From assembly GCA_963623875.1 (NCBI GenBank), contig CAVFNL010000041.1, positions 15,067 to 79,066 on the forward strand: a DNA stretch of 64,000 bases, in the 5' to 3' direction. Source of the stretch: UBA3206 sp963623875 (GTDB taxonomy: Bacteria; Bacillota_I; Bacilli_A; Acholeplasmatales; Anaeroplasmataceae). Shown piece by piece: positions 15,931-24,711 of the stretch (position 1 is the stretch's first letter; the number at the start of each line of letters is the position of its first letter). The notes under the pieces are model-generated. The model had not been told where the DNA came from, ran no database searches, and saw nothing but the letters and a program-made list of their open reading frames with translations. The translations under genes and the position numbers were made by a program.

Positions 15931-18321
15931 ATGAATTTCAAAAAAGTTTTATCAATTGCCAGTGTCGCAAGCGTGGCAGTTGTCGGTTTAGCTTCTTGCG
16001 GAAAGGATAAGTATAATGCTGGAGCATTATCTAACCTAGATAAGTCTACATATACAGGAAAGATTGTTGCAGCTGTAAACTATAATAACTTAGGTTATAT
16101 GACTTATGGACGTGGAAACACATCTAAGGTTAACTGGGTTGCAAATTATACTACAGTTGATGGTCGTACATTGGTTGAAAAGGAAACATTAACTCCTATT
16201 TGGCAAGATATTGCTGCAAATATGAATTGTACTCTAGTTGATGGTTCTCCTACAGGAGATAATACTGAAACAGTAATGAAGAACCTTATTACTGCTGGAT
16301 ACAAAGGATTAAATAAGAATAATGTTCAATTACTTCAAATTACTACAGGTGATTCATTCACAAATGCTGTAGATCAAGGTGATTTCCTTAATTTAAATGA
16401 CTATCTTGATTTTATGCCAAACCTAAAATCATGGTTAAAAGAGCATACAGTTATTCAAAACCAATTAACATTATTTGGTGGTACAACAAAAGAAGGTATT
16501 TACTATACTCCATATTTTGATGGACTAGATCAACAAGAATTAGCATTCAATATGAATATTGATATTGTTCGTGCTTTACTAGATGAAAATCCTACTAATG
16601 ATAAGTACGATGATAATGGATCAAATAAAGTAAACGAGTATGTACATGGTGCTTATGATGAGACTGCTGCTACAAACTTTGTTTCAGATTTTAAATATAC
16701 TACACCATACATTAAGTCTATGGATTCTGATATAGCAATCGGATCAGAAAAAGGTGCTAAGATTCATGTTACTATTAAAGAAGGACAAGACATTATCACA
16801 AGAATGTCTAACTTAACTACTAAGAATGGTAAAACATTAGTTGAATGTTTTAAACAATATATTGATGATGTTTATGGTGAATATATTGGAGAAGGTAAAA
16901 CATATAAAAACCGTTCAGAATTATTCACTTCTGTTGCATCAGCATACAATGCAGATGAATTAATTGCTTTACTTCGTTGTGTAAAGGCTAATCCAGCATA
17001 TTTAACTGGTAATGCACAAGCTGAAATGACTCCATTCTTCCCAAGAACTGGTGAAAGAAACCGTGTTACAGCATATTACGATATTGCTCAAATTTGGGGT
17101 CTACGTGGTACAGGACGTGGAGAATATGAAAAAACATGGTTAAATAGCGAAGGTAAAGTCGTTGATGGTAAGACTCAAGATTATAACCTTTACTGCTTAA
17201 ATTTATGCCGTCAACTACAAGAAGAGAAATTGTTTGCTACAACAACAAACTGGTATCAAGATGGTACTAAGGCTTCTTCAGATTGGCGTCAAAATGTAAT
17301 GACTCAAGGAACAGCGTTTATGTGCTACGATTATACAAACGTTGCAGCTTACAACTCTGATAAAAACCAAGGAATTTCTCCTTCAGAAGGTGCTGAGAAA
17401 CGTAATGTTTGTGCAAATATGCAAGCAGTATTATCTCCATATGCTAAGTGGGCATTCAATACAACAGATGGAACATTAACTACAGATACAACTAAACAAA
17501 TTGTTGGAGCAGATTCATCTAATAAATTCTCTTATACAAGATTTACAGAGGATGACCGTTCATTAAAGAATGGGGGTTGGTCTATCGTTAAGAAGAATAT
17601 ATCTAACGAAGAACAATTAAAGAAATGTCTTGAAATTATGGATTATCTATATTCAGCTGAAGGATCAGTTCTAGAGTGCTTTGGATACAATGATAAAGCA
17701 AGTGATACTACTAAAGCTCTTGGATGGAAAAAAGGTTCTGATGGAAAATACATTCAACAAGATGAGGATGGAAATTATTATGTAAATCTATCTGATAATT
17801 TTAAAAAGGAGCAAGTTGCAAGAACTGCTGGTACTTGGCATAATTATATGACAATGTTCTGGGGATCATGCCTAGGAGTAGGTAATATCAGATCTAACTA
17901 TCTAGAGTCACAATTAACAGGTCAAAAACAACAAGTTGGAACTGAAAAATTAGGTGCTGCTATGGGTAATGGTGCATTATATCTTGCTAAGACTTCAGGA
18001 AAGAACTTCTTATCTGTTGTTCCAACAACATGTTCATTAGGACAAACTGAATCTGATTCAATTACTACTAACTGTAAAGATTTAACTAAATTCTGGTCTG
18101 CTGATAAGGCTGGAGATGGTGGATGGTCTTCTCAATATCTAACTGTAATTTACGGTGGATGGTCATCAAATACTTCTGGTTTAACTTCTGCAAGTGCAGT
18201 TAAAGCTAAATTTGAAGCTTCTAATAGTACTTATTTAAGATACGTATCAGCTGCATGGAATAAAAATTATGATTCAGCAGATCAATATGCATTCTTAGGA
18301 TTGGATTATAAATTAAGCTAA
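15931..18321 (+). CDS. Oversized solute-binding lipoprotein of the ABC importer
   Basis: 796 residues. ATG 15931 is chosen because GGAAAAGGTG lies just upstream; an in-frame GTG at 15919 overlaps it. The signal peptide ends in a lipobox L-A-S-C (Cys23), so it is a membrane-tethered lipoprotein. Position after two CUT1 permeases and many aromatic residues argue for a sugar-binding protein of the LplA class, usually ~450-550 residues. The extra ~250 residues suggest a larger ligand-binding cleft or an added domain. Oligogalacturonide binding is inferred from context. An intercistronic stem-loop follows, expected to protect this mRNA segment and lower expression of the later genes. Confidence 0.8.
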   Translation: MNFKKVLSIASVASVAVVGLASCGKDKYNAGALSNLDKSTYTGKIVAAVNYNNLGYMTYGRGNTSKVNWVANYTTVDGRTLVEKETLTPIWQDIAANMNCTLVDGSPTGDNTETVMKNLITAGYKGLNKNNVQLLQITTGDSFTNAVDQGDFLNLNDYLDFMPNLKSWLKEHTVIQNQLTLFGGTTKEGIYYTPYFDGLDQQELAFNMNIDIVRALLDENPTNDKYDDNGSNKVNEYVHGAYDETAATNFVSDFKYTTPYIKSMDSDIAIGSEKGAKIHVTIKEGQDIITRMSNLTTKNGKTLVECFKQYIDDVYGEYIGEGKTYKNRSELFTSVASAYNADELIALLRCVKANPAYLTGNAQAEMTPFFPRTGERNRVTAYYDIAQIWGLRGTGRGEYEKTWLNSEGKVVDGKTQDYNLYCLNLCRQLQEEKLFATTTNWYQDGTKASSDWRQNVMTQGTAFMCYDYTNVAAYNSDKNQGISPSEGAEKRNVCANMQAVLSPYAKWAFNTTDGTLTTDTTKQIVGADSSNKFSYTRFTEDDRSLKNGGWSIVKKNISNEEQLKKCLEIMDYLYSAEGSVLECFGYNDKASDTTKALGWKKGSDGKYIQQDEDGNYYVNLSDNFKKEQVARTAGTWHNYMTMFWGSCLGVGNIRSNYLESQLTGQKQQVGTEKLGAAMGNGALYLAKTSGKNFLSVVPTTCSLGQTESDSITTNCKDLTKFWSADKAGDGGWSSQYLTVIYGGWSSNTSGLTSASAVKAKFEASNSTYLRYVSAAWNKNYDSADQYAFLGLDYKLS

Positions 18322-18352
18322 TTCAATCATTTATAAATTTAATTATATATGC

Positions 18353-18380
18353 TATTTCCGGGGCTTATGCCTCGGAAATA
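18353..18380 (+). promoter_or_regulatory. Intercistronic 12-bp stem-loop
   Basis: TATTTCCGGGGC (18353-18364) pairs with GCCTCGGAAATA (18369-18380), one G-U, TTAT loop. The T-rich stretch begins only 8 bases after the stem, so it is more likely an mRNA-stability or partial termination element than a full terminator. Confidence 0.55.
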
Positions 18381-18407
18381 ACATACTTATTTTTTGGAGG
18401 TTATTAA

Positions 18408-19109
18408 ATGGAAAACCTAATTAATAATAAAAAAATACAAAAAATAGTATTGTGGCTTTTTCTATTAGCTGGTGCTGCAATTGCTATTGCTAGTTTATTT
18501 TATGCGACTAATTTTACTTATTATTCAACTCAATTAGCTGATGGAGGAATTGGTACAGTTTTATTACAAGAAGAATCTAACTACCCTGAAATGTATCAAG
18601 CTTGGGTAAGTAATAAAGGTGCTATACTTAGCAATTATAAAGATTTTGTAGATGCAATGAATTCAGCTAATACTTATTTACTTTATATTGGTGTTATCTC
18701 TATTGTTTTATTTGCAATTTTATGCATTTTTGGTAATAAATATAGAAAAAAATATTACTTAAGCAATTTATTAGCAGGTACTGTTATAAGTGGTGTTTGT
18801 ATTGTGCTTGCGTTGGTTGCAGTAATTTTAAATATAAAAGTTATTGATTTATTCAATGACAATAAGAGTGTTTTAGAAGTTTTAGATAAATATTATGATA
18901 CTTCAAATTCTTATGGTTTAAATTGTAATTATGTAACTGCAGCTAATGTTATATTAATTATTGCTATTATTATATTTGCTTTAAATTTGATTTATTGTGT
19001 AATAAAGTATGTATATACAGTAAAGGCAGATAAGATGAGTGTTGAATCATCGATTGAAGATACTACTTTAATTGATTCAACTCCAAATACTGAGGAGGCG
19101 AAGATTTAA
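18408..19109 (+). CDS. Unknown four-helix membrane protein (transport operon)
   Basis: 233 residues. ATG 18408 follows TTTTGGAGG. Hydrophobic segments lie near 13-33, 85-107, 118-143 and 178-200, with an external loop of ~50 residues after the first. The C-terminal tail is acidic and cytoplasmic. I recognise no domain. It stands between the binding lipoprotein and the ATPase of the same ABC importer, in an apparent operon with three similar small membrane proteins, which suggests a shared accessory or regulatory job. Confidence 0.65.
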   Translation: MENLINNKKIQKIVLWLFLLAGAAIAIASLFYATNFTYYSTQLADGGIGTVLLQEESNYPEMYQAWVSNKGAILSNYKDFVDAMNSANTYLLYIGVISIVLFAILCIFGNKYRKKYYLSNLLAGTVISGVCIVLALVAVILNIKVIDLFNDNKSVLEVLDKYYDTSNSYGLNCNYVTAANVILIIAIIIFALNLIYCVIKYVYTVKADKMSVESSIEDTTLIDSTPNTEEAKI

Positions 19110-19110
19110 T

Positions 19111-19695
19111 ATGGCTAAAATAAAAACAATTGAAATTGTAGATATTGAAAATGTAAGAAACGAAAAATTAAGATATCAAAATAATACTTTAGCTTATTGG
19201 TTAGGTTTATTAGCATGTTTAGTTAGTATTTTTGCTGGTATTGTTGGATTAAATACTATGAAACCAAGTGCTCTAACTGTTGTTAAAATATTATTAAATG
19301 TAGTAATTCTATTAATAGGTTTTGCTTGCGCAGAAAATATTAAACATTATAGTAGTAAATCTTCATATGTATATTTTGTGTTTGCAGGAGTTTCACTACT
19401 TAGAATTTTATGGTATCCACTACAAATGATTAAATGGTGGAAGAAATATCAAGATACTGGTGATGTATTATATTTATCTAATCATTTCTCAAAACTTGTT
19501 TATGGAGATAAATCTTCGCTATCTAATGTCGATTCTGTAAGAGGATATTTACCTCAAAGTGGATATTTTAGAGGTATTCTAATGATTATTGTGTTAGTGG
19601 TTGCCGCTTTATTATTTGGTTTCTCTGGATATATTGGTTTACAAAAAACTAATAAATTAAAGAGATATTTAAAATCAATTAATGTAGAAGTTTAA
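19111..19695 (+). CDS. Unknown four-helix membrane protein (transport operon)
   Basis: 194 residues. ATG 19111 is chosen for the GAGGAGG site ~12 bases upstream; the frame is open further back inside the previous gene, but without support. A short N-terminal cytoplasmic part, four hydrophobic segments (~31-50, 58-76, 85-103, 150-172) and a basic tail. No family recognised. It starts 1 base after the previous stop codon and ends 13 bases before the ATPase gene. Confidence 0.65.
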   Translation: MAKIKTIEIVDIENVRNEKLRYQNNTLAYWLGLLACLVSIFAGIVGLNTMKPSALTVVKILLNVVILLIGFACAENIKHYSSKSSYVYFVFAGVSLLRILWYPLQMIKWWKKYQDTGDVLYLSNHFSKLVYGDKSSLSNVDSVRGYLPQSGYFRGILMIIVLVVAALLFGFSGYIGLQKTNKLKRYLKSINVEV

Positions 19696-19708
19696 TGGAG
19701 GTATATTT

Positions 19709-20875
19709 ATGGCTGCTGAAGTAATTTTAAATAATGTCAACAAAATATATCCTAATGGTGTTCAAGCTGTATTTGATTTCAACATTGAAATAGAGCATGG
19801 TGAATTTATAGTATTATGTGGACCTTCAGGATGTGGTAAATCTACTACTTTACGTATGATTGCTGGACTTGAAGATATATCTAATGGAGATTTAATTATA
19901 AACGGAAAAAGATGTAATGATGAGGCACCTCGTGATAGAGATATCGCTATGGTATTCCAAAACTATGCCTTATATCCTAATATGACTGTTTATCAAAATC
20001 TTGCATTTAGTTTAATGATTCGTAAATATGACACAGATGAAATTCATGTAAGAGTAATGGAAGCTGCAGAAATTCTAGGACTTGTACCTTATTTAAATCG
20101 TTTACCTAAACAATTATCTGGAGGACAAAGACAAAGAGTTGCTGTAGGAAGATCTATCGTACGTCGTCCTGTATGTTATTTATTAGACGAACCTCTTTCA
20201 AACCTAGATGCTAAACTTCGTGGTTCGATGAGAAAGGAATTATCACTTTTACATCATAAGTTAGGAACTACATTTATTTATGTAACACATGATCAAATTG
20301 AAGCTCTAACACTTGCTACAAGAATTGTAGTTATGTCTCAAGGTAGAGTTCAACAAATTGCTACTCCGAAGGAAATGTTCGATAACCCTGCCAACTTATT
20401 TGTTGCGACATTTATCGGAACACCTCCTATGAACTTATTAAATGGTACTGTTACTTCTAATAAGACTATTGTATTAACAAATTCTGGAGTTGAATTAACT
20501 ATTCCTGAAGATAAATTCGAACTATTAAAGAAGTTAGATTATATTGATAAGGAAGTAGTATTAGCTATAAGACCTGAATATTTATATGTGGACAATGATT
20601 CTAAAAAACAATATGGAAATGTTGTGACTGCTGATGTTGAATATTCTGAGCAACTAGGTGCATATAATTTAATTTATGCATTACTAGGTACTGATTCAAT
20701 TATTGCGAAAATTGATGATCGTGATGGTGTTTTTGAAGGACAATTTGATGTTTGCTTTGATATGAGTAATGCTCATTTCTATGATAAGGAAACAACTAAT
20801 AGAATTGTTGATGAAGAAGCTGAGGCAATTAGACTTGCTTCATTAAACAAGAAAAATGAAGACGATGAGGATTAG
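19709..20875 (+). CDS. msmX: Sugar ABC importer ATPase (MsmX/UgpC type)
   Basis: 388 residues. Walker A G-P-S-G-C-G-K-S-T-T (~38-47), Q-loop V-F-Q-N-Y-A-L-Y-P, signature L-S-G-G-Q-R-Q-R-V-A (~134-143), Walker B L-L-D-E-P-L-S-N-L-D (~156-165) and the switch histidine (T-H-D-Q) are all present. The C-terminal ~150 residues form the regulatory TOBE-like region of CUT1 ATPases. It energises import through the two permeases. In many Bacillota this ATPase is shared and encoded elsewhere; here it is inside the operon. ATG 19709 has TGGAGG 7 bases upstream. Confidence 0.93.
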   Translation: MAAEVILNNVNKIYPNGVQAVFDFNIEIEHGEFIVLCGPSGCGKSTTLRMIAGLEDISNGDLIINGKRCNDEAPRDRDIAMVFQNYALYPNMTVYQNLAFSLMIRKYDTDEIHVRVMEAAEILGLVPYLNRLPKQLSGGQRQRVAVGRSIVRRPVCYLLDEPLSNLDAKLRGSMRKELSLLHHKLGTTFIYVTHDQIEALTLATRIVVMSQGRVQQIATPKEMFDNPANLFVATFIGTPPMNLLNGTVTSNKTIVLTNSGVELTIPEDKFELLKKLDYIDKEVVLAIRPEYLYVDNDSKKQYGNVVTADVEYSEQLGAYNLIYALLGTDSIIAKIDDRDGVFEGQFDVCFDMSNAHFYDKETTNRIVDEEAEAIRLASLNKKNEDDED

Positions 20876-20888
20876 GAGGTAAATTATT

Positions 20889-21503
20889 ATGGATGAAAAA
20901 ATTGAAAATGTTCAAACAGAAAATGTTACTACTACTGAACAAGCAATCGTAGCTGATGCTCCTCAAATGAGATTTGCTGATAGAGTTAAAGAAAAACAAT
21001 CTACTATGAAACCAGGATTTGTAAAAGGAATGTATGTTTTCGTTACATTTATTGCAGTATGGTTTTTGGATTTTATTGATACATTTAAAAGAAATCCTTC
21101 AAAATTAGGTGCATATCTAATTGCATTACCAGGAATTTTCATTGGTTTCTTTATGAACCTAGAAATTGATACTGTGTATCCTTTAGATGTAAAAATTGCT
21201 CCTGTATGTATGTTTATTTTAGTAATTTGCGGATGCATTAATATTTTTGAAGCATCAGGAATTATTAAATATAGAAATTTAAAGACAATTATAATTTCTG
21301 GAATTTTGTCTATAGTTATATTTGCAGCTGGATTAGCGTATATAATTGAAGTTATCAAGAAGACTGATGAAATTAGTGGCGATTTAACATCTACAAATAT
21401 TAAGTCATTTATTACAGTTGGAATTTCAATGATTTGTGGTATAGTAGGTACTATAATTGCATTCATCTTTAGAGATAAAAACTATAAGAAGGATAAGTTC
21501 TAA
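20889..21503 (+). CDS. Unknown membrane protein (transport operon)
   Basis: 204 residues. The ~45-residue N terminus is acidic, then come about five hydrophobic segments (~47-62, 72-90, 102-120, 134-153, 172-194) and a short lysine-rich end. ATG 20889 follows TTAGGAGG; 13 bases separate it from the ATPase gene. No family recognised. Overall design (charged ends, short loops) resembles its neighbours at 18408, 19111 and 21505. Confidence 0.65.
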   Translation: MDEKIENVQTENVTTTEQAIVADAPQMRFADRVKEKQSTMKPGFVKGMYVFVTFIAVWFLDFIDTFKRNPSKLGAYLIALPGIFIGFFMNLEIDTVYPLDVKIAPVCMFILVICGCINIFEASGIIKYRNLKTIIISGILSIVIFAAGLAYIIEVIKKTDEISGDLTSTNIKSFITVGISMICGIVGTIIAFIFRDKNYKKDKF

Positions 21504-21504
21504 A

Positions 21505-22146
21505 ATGACAAAAAAAGTAGAAAATTCTAATAATGCTTATAAGCAAGACAAGCTAGGAAAAATCCCATCTTGGATTAAGGTTATTCTACTAAAATATTGG
21601 GTGGCTGGTGCCACCTTTTATTTTTTTGGAATGGGTGGATATTTTCTTTGGGCAAATGGTAGAGATGATAATGCAATAACACTTTTATTATTCGCAGTTA
21701 TCGGATTTGGTTATACTCTTTTCAAAGAATACATTGAAAAGCATGTGATAAGATTAATGCGAACTACTTCAGATGATACATACAGATATAACATGATTAA
21801 TTTGCATGGGGCTAAATCATTTTTAGCACATTTAGTATATTGTTATTTCTTAACTCTTTTAATGATGATTATTACTGTAAATATGTTTACATATGAAAAT
21901 ATATGGGATGTAGGTTCAAATGGAATGGAACCATTTGGAGTTGCATTAATATATTTAGTTCTTGATGTGGTCTGTATTGTAATTAAAAATTTAATCATAG
22001 GTCTTGTAAAACATATCAAATACAAGAAACAGTTAAAATTACAACAAAGTTTATTGAGTGAAGATGATGTTGTATTATATGGTGATGATAATTCTTTAAA
22101 TAATGTTGATAATTTTCTTAATGATGAGGAAAATAAAGGAGAATAA
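21505..22146 (+). CDS. Unknown membrane protein (transport operon)
   Basis: 213 residues. ATG 21505 begins 1 base after the preceding stop, with AAGGAT ~11 bases upstream. Four hydrophobic segments (~34-52, 57-73, 108-128, 147-170), then a charged cytoplasmic tail rich in Asp and Asn. The middle loop has an E-Y-I-E-K-H-V-I-R-L-M-R stretch. No family recognised. It ends 2 bases before the polygalacturonase gene. Confidence 0.65.
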   Translation: MTKKVENSNNAYKQDKLGKIPSWIKVILLKYWVAGATFYFFGMGGYFLWANGRDDNAITLLLFAVIGFGYTLFKEYIEKHVIRLMRTTSDDTYRYNMINLHGAKSFLAHLVYCYFLTLLMMIITVNMFTYENIWDVGSNGMEPFGVALIYLVLDVVCIVIKNLIIGLVKHIKYKKQLKLQQSLLSEDDVVLYGDDNSLNNVDNFLNDEENKGE

Positions 22147-22148
22147 AA

Positions 22149-23705
22149 ATGGAATTTAAAGTTATTTTTGTTAGTTCAAGGAGTATTTCTATAGAACTAA
22201 TTAATTCAGATGTTTATAATACAAAAAATGAATATGAATTATATGTAGATGACACTCTATATACAAAAGGAATTAAGAATGTAATTTCGATTTTCAATCT
22301 TTTACCTAGCAAAACGTATGCTATTAAACTTGTCAGTGGTAATGAGGTTTATACTAAAAATATTAAAACCGAAGATGAATATGTTACTTTAAATGTTCTT
22401 GATTTTGGTGCGAAAAAAGATGGTATTTCTTTAAATACTAACTTCATTCAAGCCGCAATCAATGCGTGTCCTGATGGTGGAAGAGTTTATTTACCTAAAG
22501 GTGATTATTTAACAGGACCATTATTCTTAAGAAGCAATATTACTATTGAACTTGCAAAAGGTGCACGTATATTAGGGGATACAAATAGAGCAAACTATCC
22601 AATACTTCCAGGTATGATTATGACTACTGATGAAAATTCAGAGTATAATTTAGGAACTTGGGAAGGTAATCCGCTAGATTGTTATGCATCACTTATTACT
22701 GGAATCAACATTTCTAATGTATCAATTATAGGAGAAGGTGTAATTGATGGTAATGCATCTAATGCTGATTGGTGGATTGATGTAAGAACTAAACGTGGAT
22801 CATGGAGACCTAGAGGAGTATTTTTAAATAAGTGTAGTAATATTACGTTACAAGGAATTAAAGTATGTAATACACCATCATGGAATTTACATCCATATTT
22901 TTCAGATGATTTAAAATTTATTGATTTATTAGTTGAGAATCCTAAAGATAGTCCTAACACTGATGGATGTGATCCTGAATCTTGTAAGAATGTTGATATT
23001 ATAGGTGTTCATTTCTCTGTAGGTGATGATTGTATAGCTGTTAAATCAGGAAAGATTTATATGGGTAAGACATACAAAAAACCTTGTGAGAATTTAAATA
23101 TTAGAAATTGTTCAATGAATTTTGGCCATGGTTCAGTTGTTCTTGGTTCAGAGATGAGTGGAGGACTTAAAAATATTAAGGTATCACAATGTTTATTTAA
23201 TCAAACTGATAGAGGACTAAGAATAAAGACAAGAAGAGGAAGAGGTAAACAAGCTGTTATTGATGATATTACTTTTGAAAATATTATCATGGATGATGTA
23301 TTAACTCCTCTTGTGATAAATATGTTCTATTTCTGCGATCCTGATGGACATTCTTTATACGTTAGTAGTAAAGAAAAACTGCCAGTAGATGATAAAACAC
23401 CATATCTTGGAAAGTTTATATTTAAAAATATCGATTGTAAGAATGTTAATGTTGCGGCAGGTACATTCTACGGACTTCCTGAACAACCTATAAAGGAAAT
23501 TATAATTGATAATGTTAATTTCGAATACTCTGACAATCCAAAAGAAGGTGTTCCAGCAATGATGGATGGTCTTGGTGCTATGAAAGGTAAAGGACTTATA
23601 TTTAATTATGTAAATAAAGTCAAATTAAATAAAGTCAAATTTATTGGACTTAAGGATAAAGAAGTAGAAGAAATAGAAGTTGGACACATTGAATATAATA
23701 AATAG
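22149..23705 (+). CDS. Polygalacturonase (GH28), cytoplasmic, exo-type architecture
   Basis: 518 residues. It hydrolyses alpha-1,4-galacturonosyl bonds. Residues ~1-75 are a fibronectin-III-like domain as in exo-polygalacturonases; ~78-510 is the right-handed beta-helix. All catalytic motifs are there: N-T-D-G (270-273), D-D-C (293-295), G-H-G-S (326-329) and R-I-K (358-360). No signal peptide, so it should work on imported oligogalacturonides, releasing galacturonate for UxaC. ATG 22149 has GGAGAA 5 bases upstream and follows the previous gene by 2 bases. It is the last gene before a strong terminator. Confidence 0.93.
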   Translation: MEFKVIFVSSRSISIELINSDVYNTKNEYELYVDDTLYTKGIKNVISIFNLLPSKTYAIKLVSGNEVYTKNIKTEDEYVTLNVLDFGAKKDGISLNTNFIQAAINACPDGGRVYLPKGDYLTGPLFLRSNITIELAKGARILGDTNRANYPILPGMIMTTDENSEYNLGTWEGNPLDCYASLITGINISNVSIIGEGVIDGNASNADWWIDVRTKRGSWRPRGVFLNKCSNITLQGIKVCNTPSWNLHPYFSDDLKFIDLLVENPKDSPNTDGCDPESCKNVDIIGVHFSVGDDCIAVKSGKIYMGKTYKKPCENLNIRNCSMNFGHGSVVLGSEMSGGLKNIKVSQCLFNQTDRGLRIKTRRGRGKQAVIDDITFENIIMDDVLTPLVINMFYFCDPDGHSLYVSSKEKLPVDDKTPYLGKFIFKNIDCKNVNVAAGTFYGLPEQPIKEIIIDNVNFEYSDNPKEGVPAMMDGLGAMKGKGLIFNYVNKVKLNKVKFIGLKDKEVEEIEVGHIEYNK

Positions 23706-23730
23706 AGTGCATTAATTGCACTCTTTTTTT
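23704..23730 (+). terminator. Terminator of the oligogalacturonide operon
   Basis: AGAGTGCA (23704-23711) pairs with TGCACTCT (23717-23724), loop TTAAT, then a T run. It overlaps the stop codon of the polygalacturonase. Confidence 0.85.
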
Positions 23731-23812
23731 GCATTTTTTGAATTTAATACATAATATTTGAAAAAACGATTTATGATAAATAATAAATATTTTAAATTGA
23801 TTCAAAAACTTG

Positions 23813-23877
23813 TATAATATTTCTTGTAATAAAGAATGCAATGGAGCACAAATGAATTTTTTGTGCTCTTTTCTTTT
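23813..23877 (+). ncRNA. Candidate short transcript (-10 box plus terminator hairpin)
   Basis: A TATAAT box at 23813-23818 (with only a weak -35) is followed by GAGCACAAA/TTTGTGCTC (23844-23868), a 9-bp hairpin, and TTTTCTTTT. The rpiB-atp operon has its own better promoter at 23911, so this unit would make an RNA of ~50 bases with no coding capacity. It could be a small RNA or relic of a leader. Confidence 0.3.
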
Positions 23878-23910
23878 GAAAAAAATCAATTTAAAATGCT
23901 TTCATAATTG

Positions 23911-23939
23911 TTGAAAAAAAAGTATAAAAATAATATAAT
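23911..23939 (+). promoter_or_regulatory. Promoter of the rpiB-atp operon
   Basis: TTGAAA (23911-23916), 17-base spacer, TATAAT (23934-23939): near-consensus sigma-A promoter, 31 bases before the rpiB ATG. Confidence 0.75.
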
Positions 23940-23970
23940 AATGTTGATTGAGTTAAAGAGGTGTTTAGAT

Positions 23971-24402
23971 ATGAAAATTGCATTTGCATCTGATCATGGT
24001 GGTTTAAATTTAAAGAATTTTATTATTGATTATTGCAAAAAAATAGGTCATGAAATTGTGGATTTCGGAACATATACTCTAGATTCTTGTGATTATCCTG
24101 TGTTCGGTAAAAAAGCTGCTTTAGCTGTTGCGAATGGTGAATGTGATAGAGGTATCTTAGTGTGTTCTACAGGAATTGGTATGTCTATTGTTGCAAATAA
24201 AGTTAAAGGTGTTAGATGTGCACTTTTAACTGATGAAAATAGTGCAAGACTTACAAGAGAACATAATGATACAAACTGTATGGCACTTGGTGAAAAAAAT
24301 GTGTCATATGATCTTGCTATGCGTATTGTAAAGACTTGGCTAGAGACAGAATTTTCAAATGCTGAAAGACATCAAAGAAGAATAAATATGATTGAAGATT
24401 AA
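23971..24402 (+). CDS. rpiB: Ribose-5-phosphate isomerase B
   Basis: 143 residues, normal length. Interconverts ribose-5-phosphate and ribulose-5-phosphate in the pentose phosphate pathway. N-terminal S-D-H-G-G (7-11), active-site loop C-S-T-G-I-G-M (65-71, Cys65 the proton-transfer base) and H-N-D-T-N (98-102). The usual glycine after the catalytic Cys is serine here. ATG 23971 has AAAGAGGTG upstream; a longer open frame runs back through the promoter and is not coding. It sits 15 bases ahead of the ATP synthase genes and shares their promoter. LacA/LacB-type isomerases are related, but the single gene favours RpiB. Confidence 0.9.
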   Translation: MKIAFASDHGGLNLKNFIIDYCKKIGHEIVDFGTYTLDSCDYPVFGKKAALAVANGECDRGILVCSTGIGMSIVANKVKGVRCALLTDENSARLTREHNDTNCMALGEKNVSYDLAMRIVKTWLETEFSNAERHQRRINMIED

Positions 24403-24417
24403 TATATAGGATTAAAA

Positions 24418-24711
24418 ATGGAAGAAAAGAATAGGCAAGAAGAATTAGATGAAAATAAAAAAGATAATACTGCATCATCAGCAGTAAAGGCTTATGCTAT
24501 ATTTTCTCAAGGCATTTTCACAATGATTACTCTTGGAGTAATTGGATTTTATATAGGATATAAAATTGATAAAAAAAGTGCTTTACGGGGAATTTTAGCT
24601 GTAGTAGGTTGTCTTATAGGACTTGTATATTTTGTATGTCTTGTATATAAAAATCATTATTTTGATAATATACCTAAAAAGAAAGATGGTGATGATAATG
24701 AAAAACAATAA
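24418..24711 (+). CDS. atpZ: AtpZ-like accessory protein of ATP synthase
   Basis: 97 residues: acidic N terminus, then two membrane helices (~31-50 and ~57-76) and a charged tail. Placement directly before atpI and the helix-hairpin design with G-F-Y-I-G-Y-K-I-D-K fit the AtpZ (PF09527) family, thought to help metal uptake or c-ring assembly. ATG 24418 lies behind AGGATT. It overlaps the atpI start by 14 bases. Confidence 0.75.
   Translation: MEEKNRQEELDENKKDNTASSAVKAYAIFSQGIFTMITLGVIGFYIGYKIDKKSALRGILAVVGCLIGLVYFVCLVYKNHYFDNIPKKKDGDDNEKQ

Noticed and set aside
20963..21466. 167-codon minus-strand open frame
   Set aside because: It lies wholly inside a supported + strand gene, has no ribosome site and no recognisable domain; it mirrors the hydrophobic codons of the other strand.
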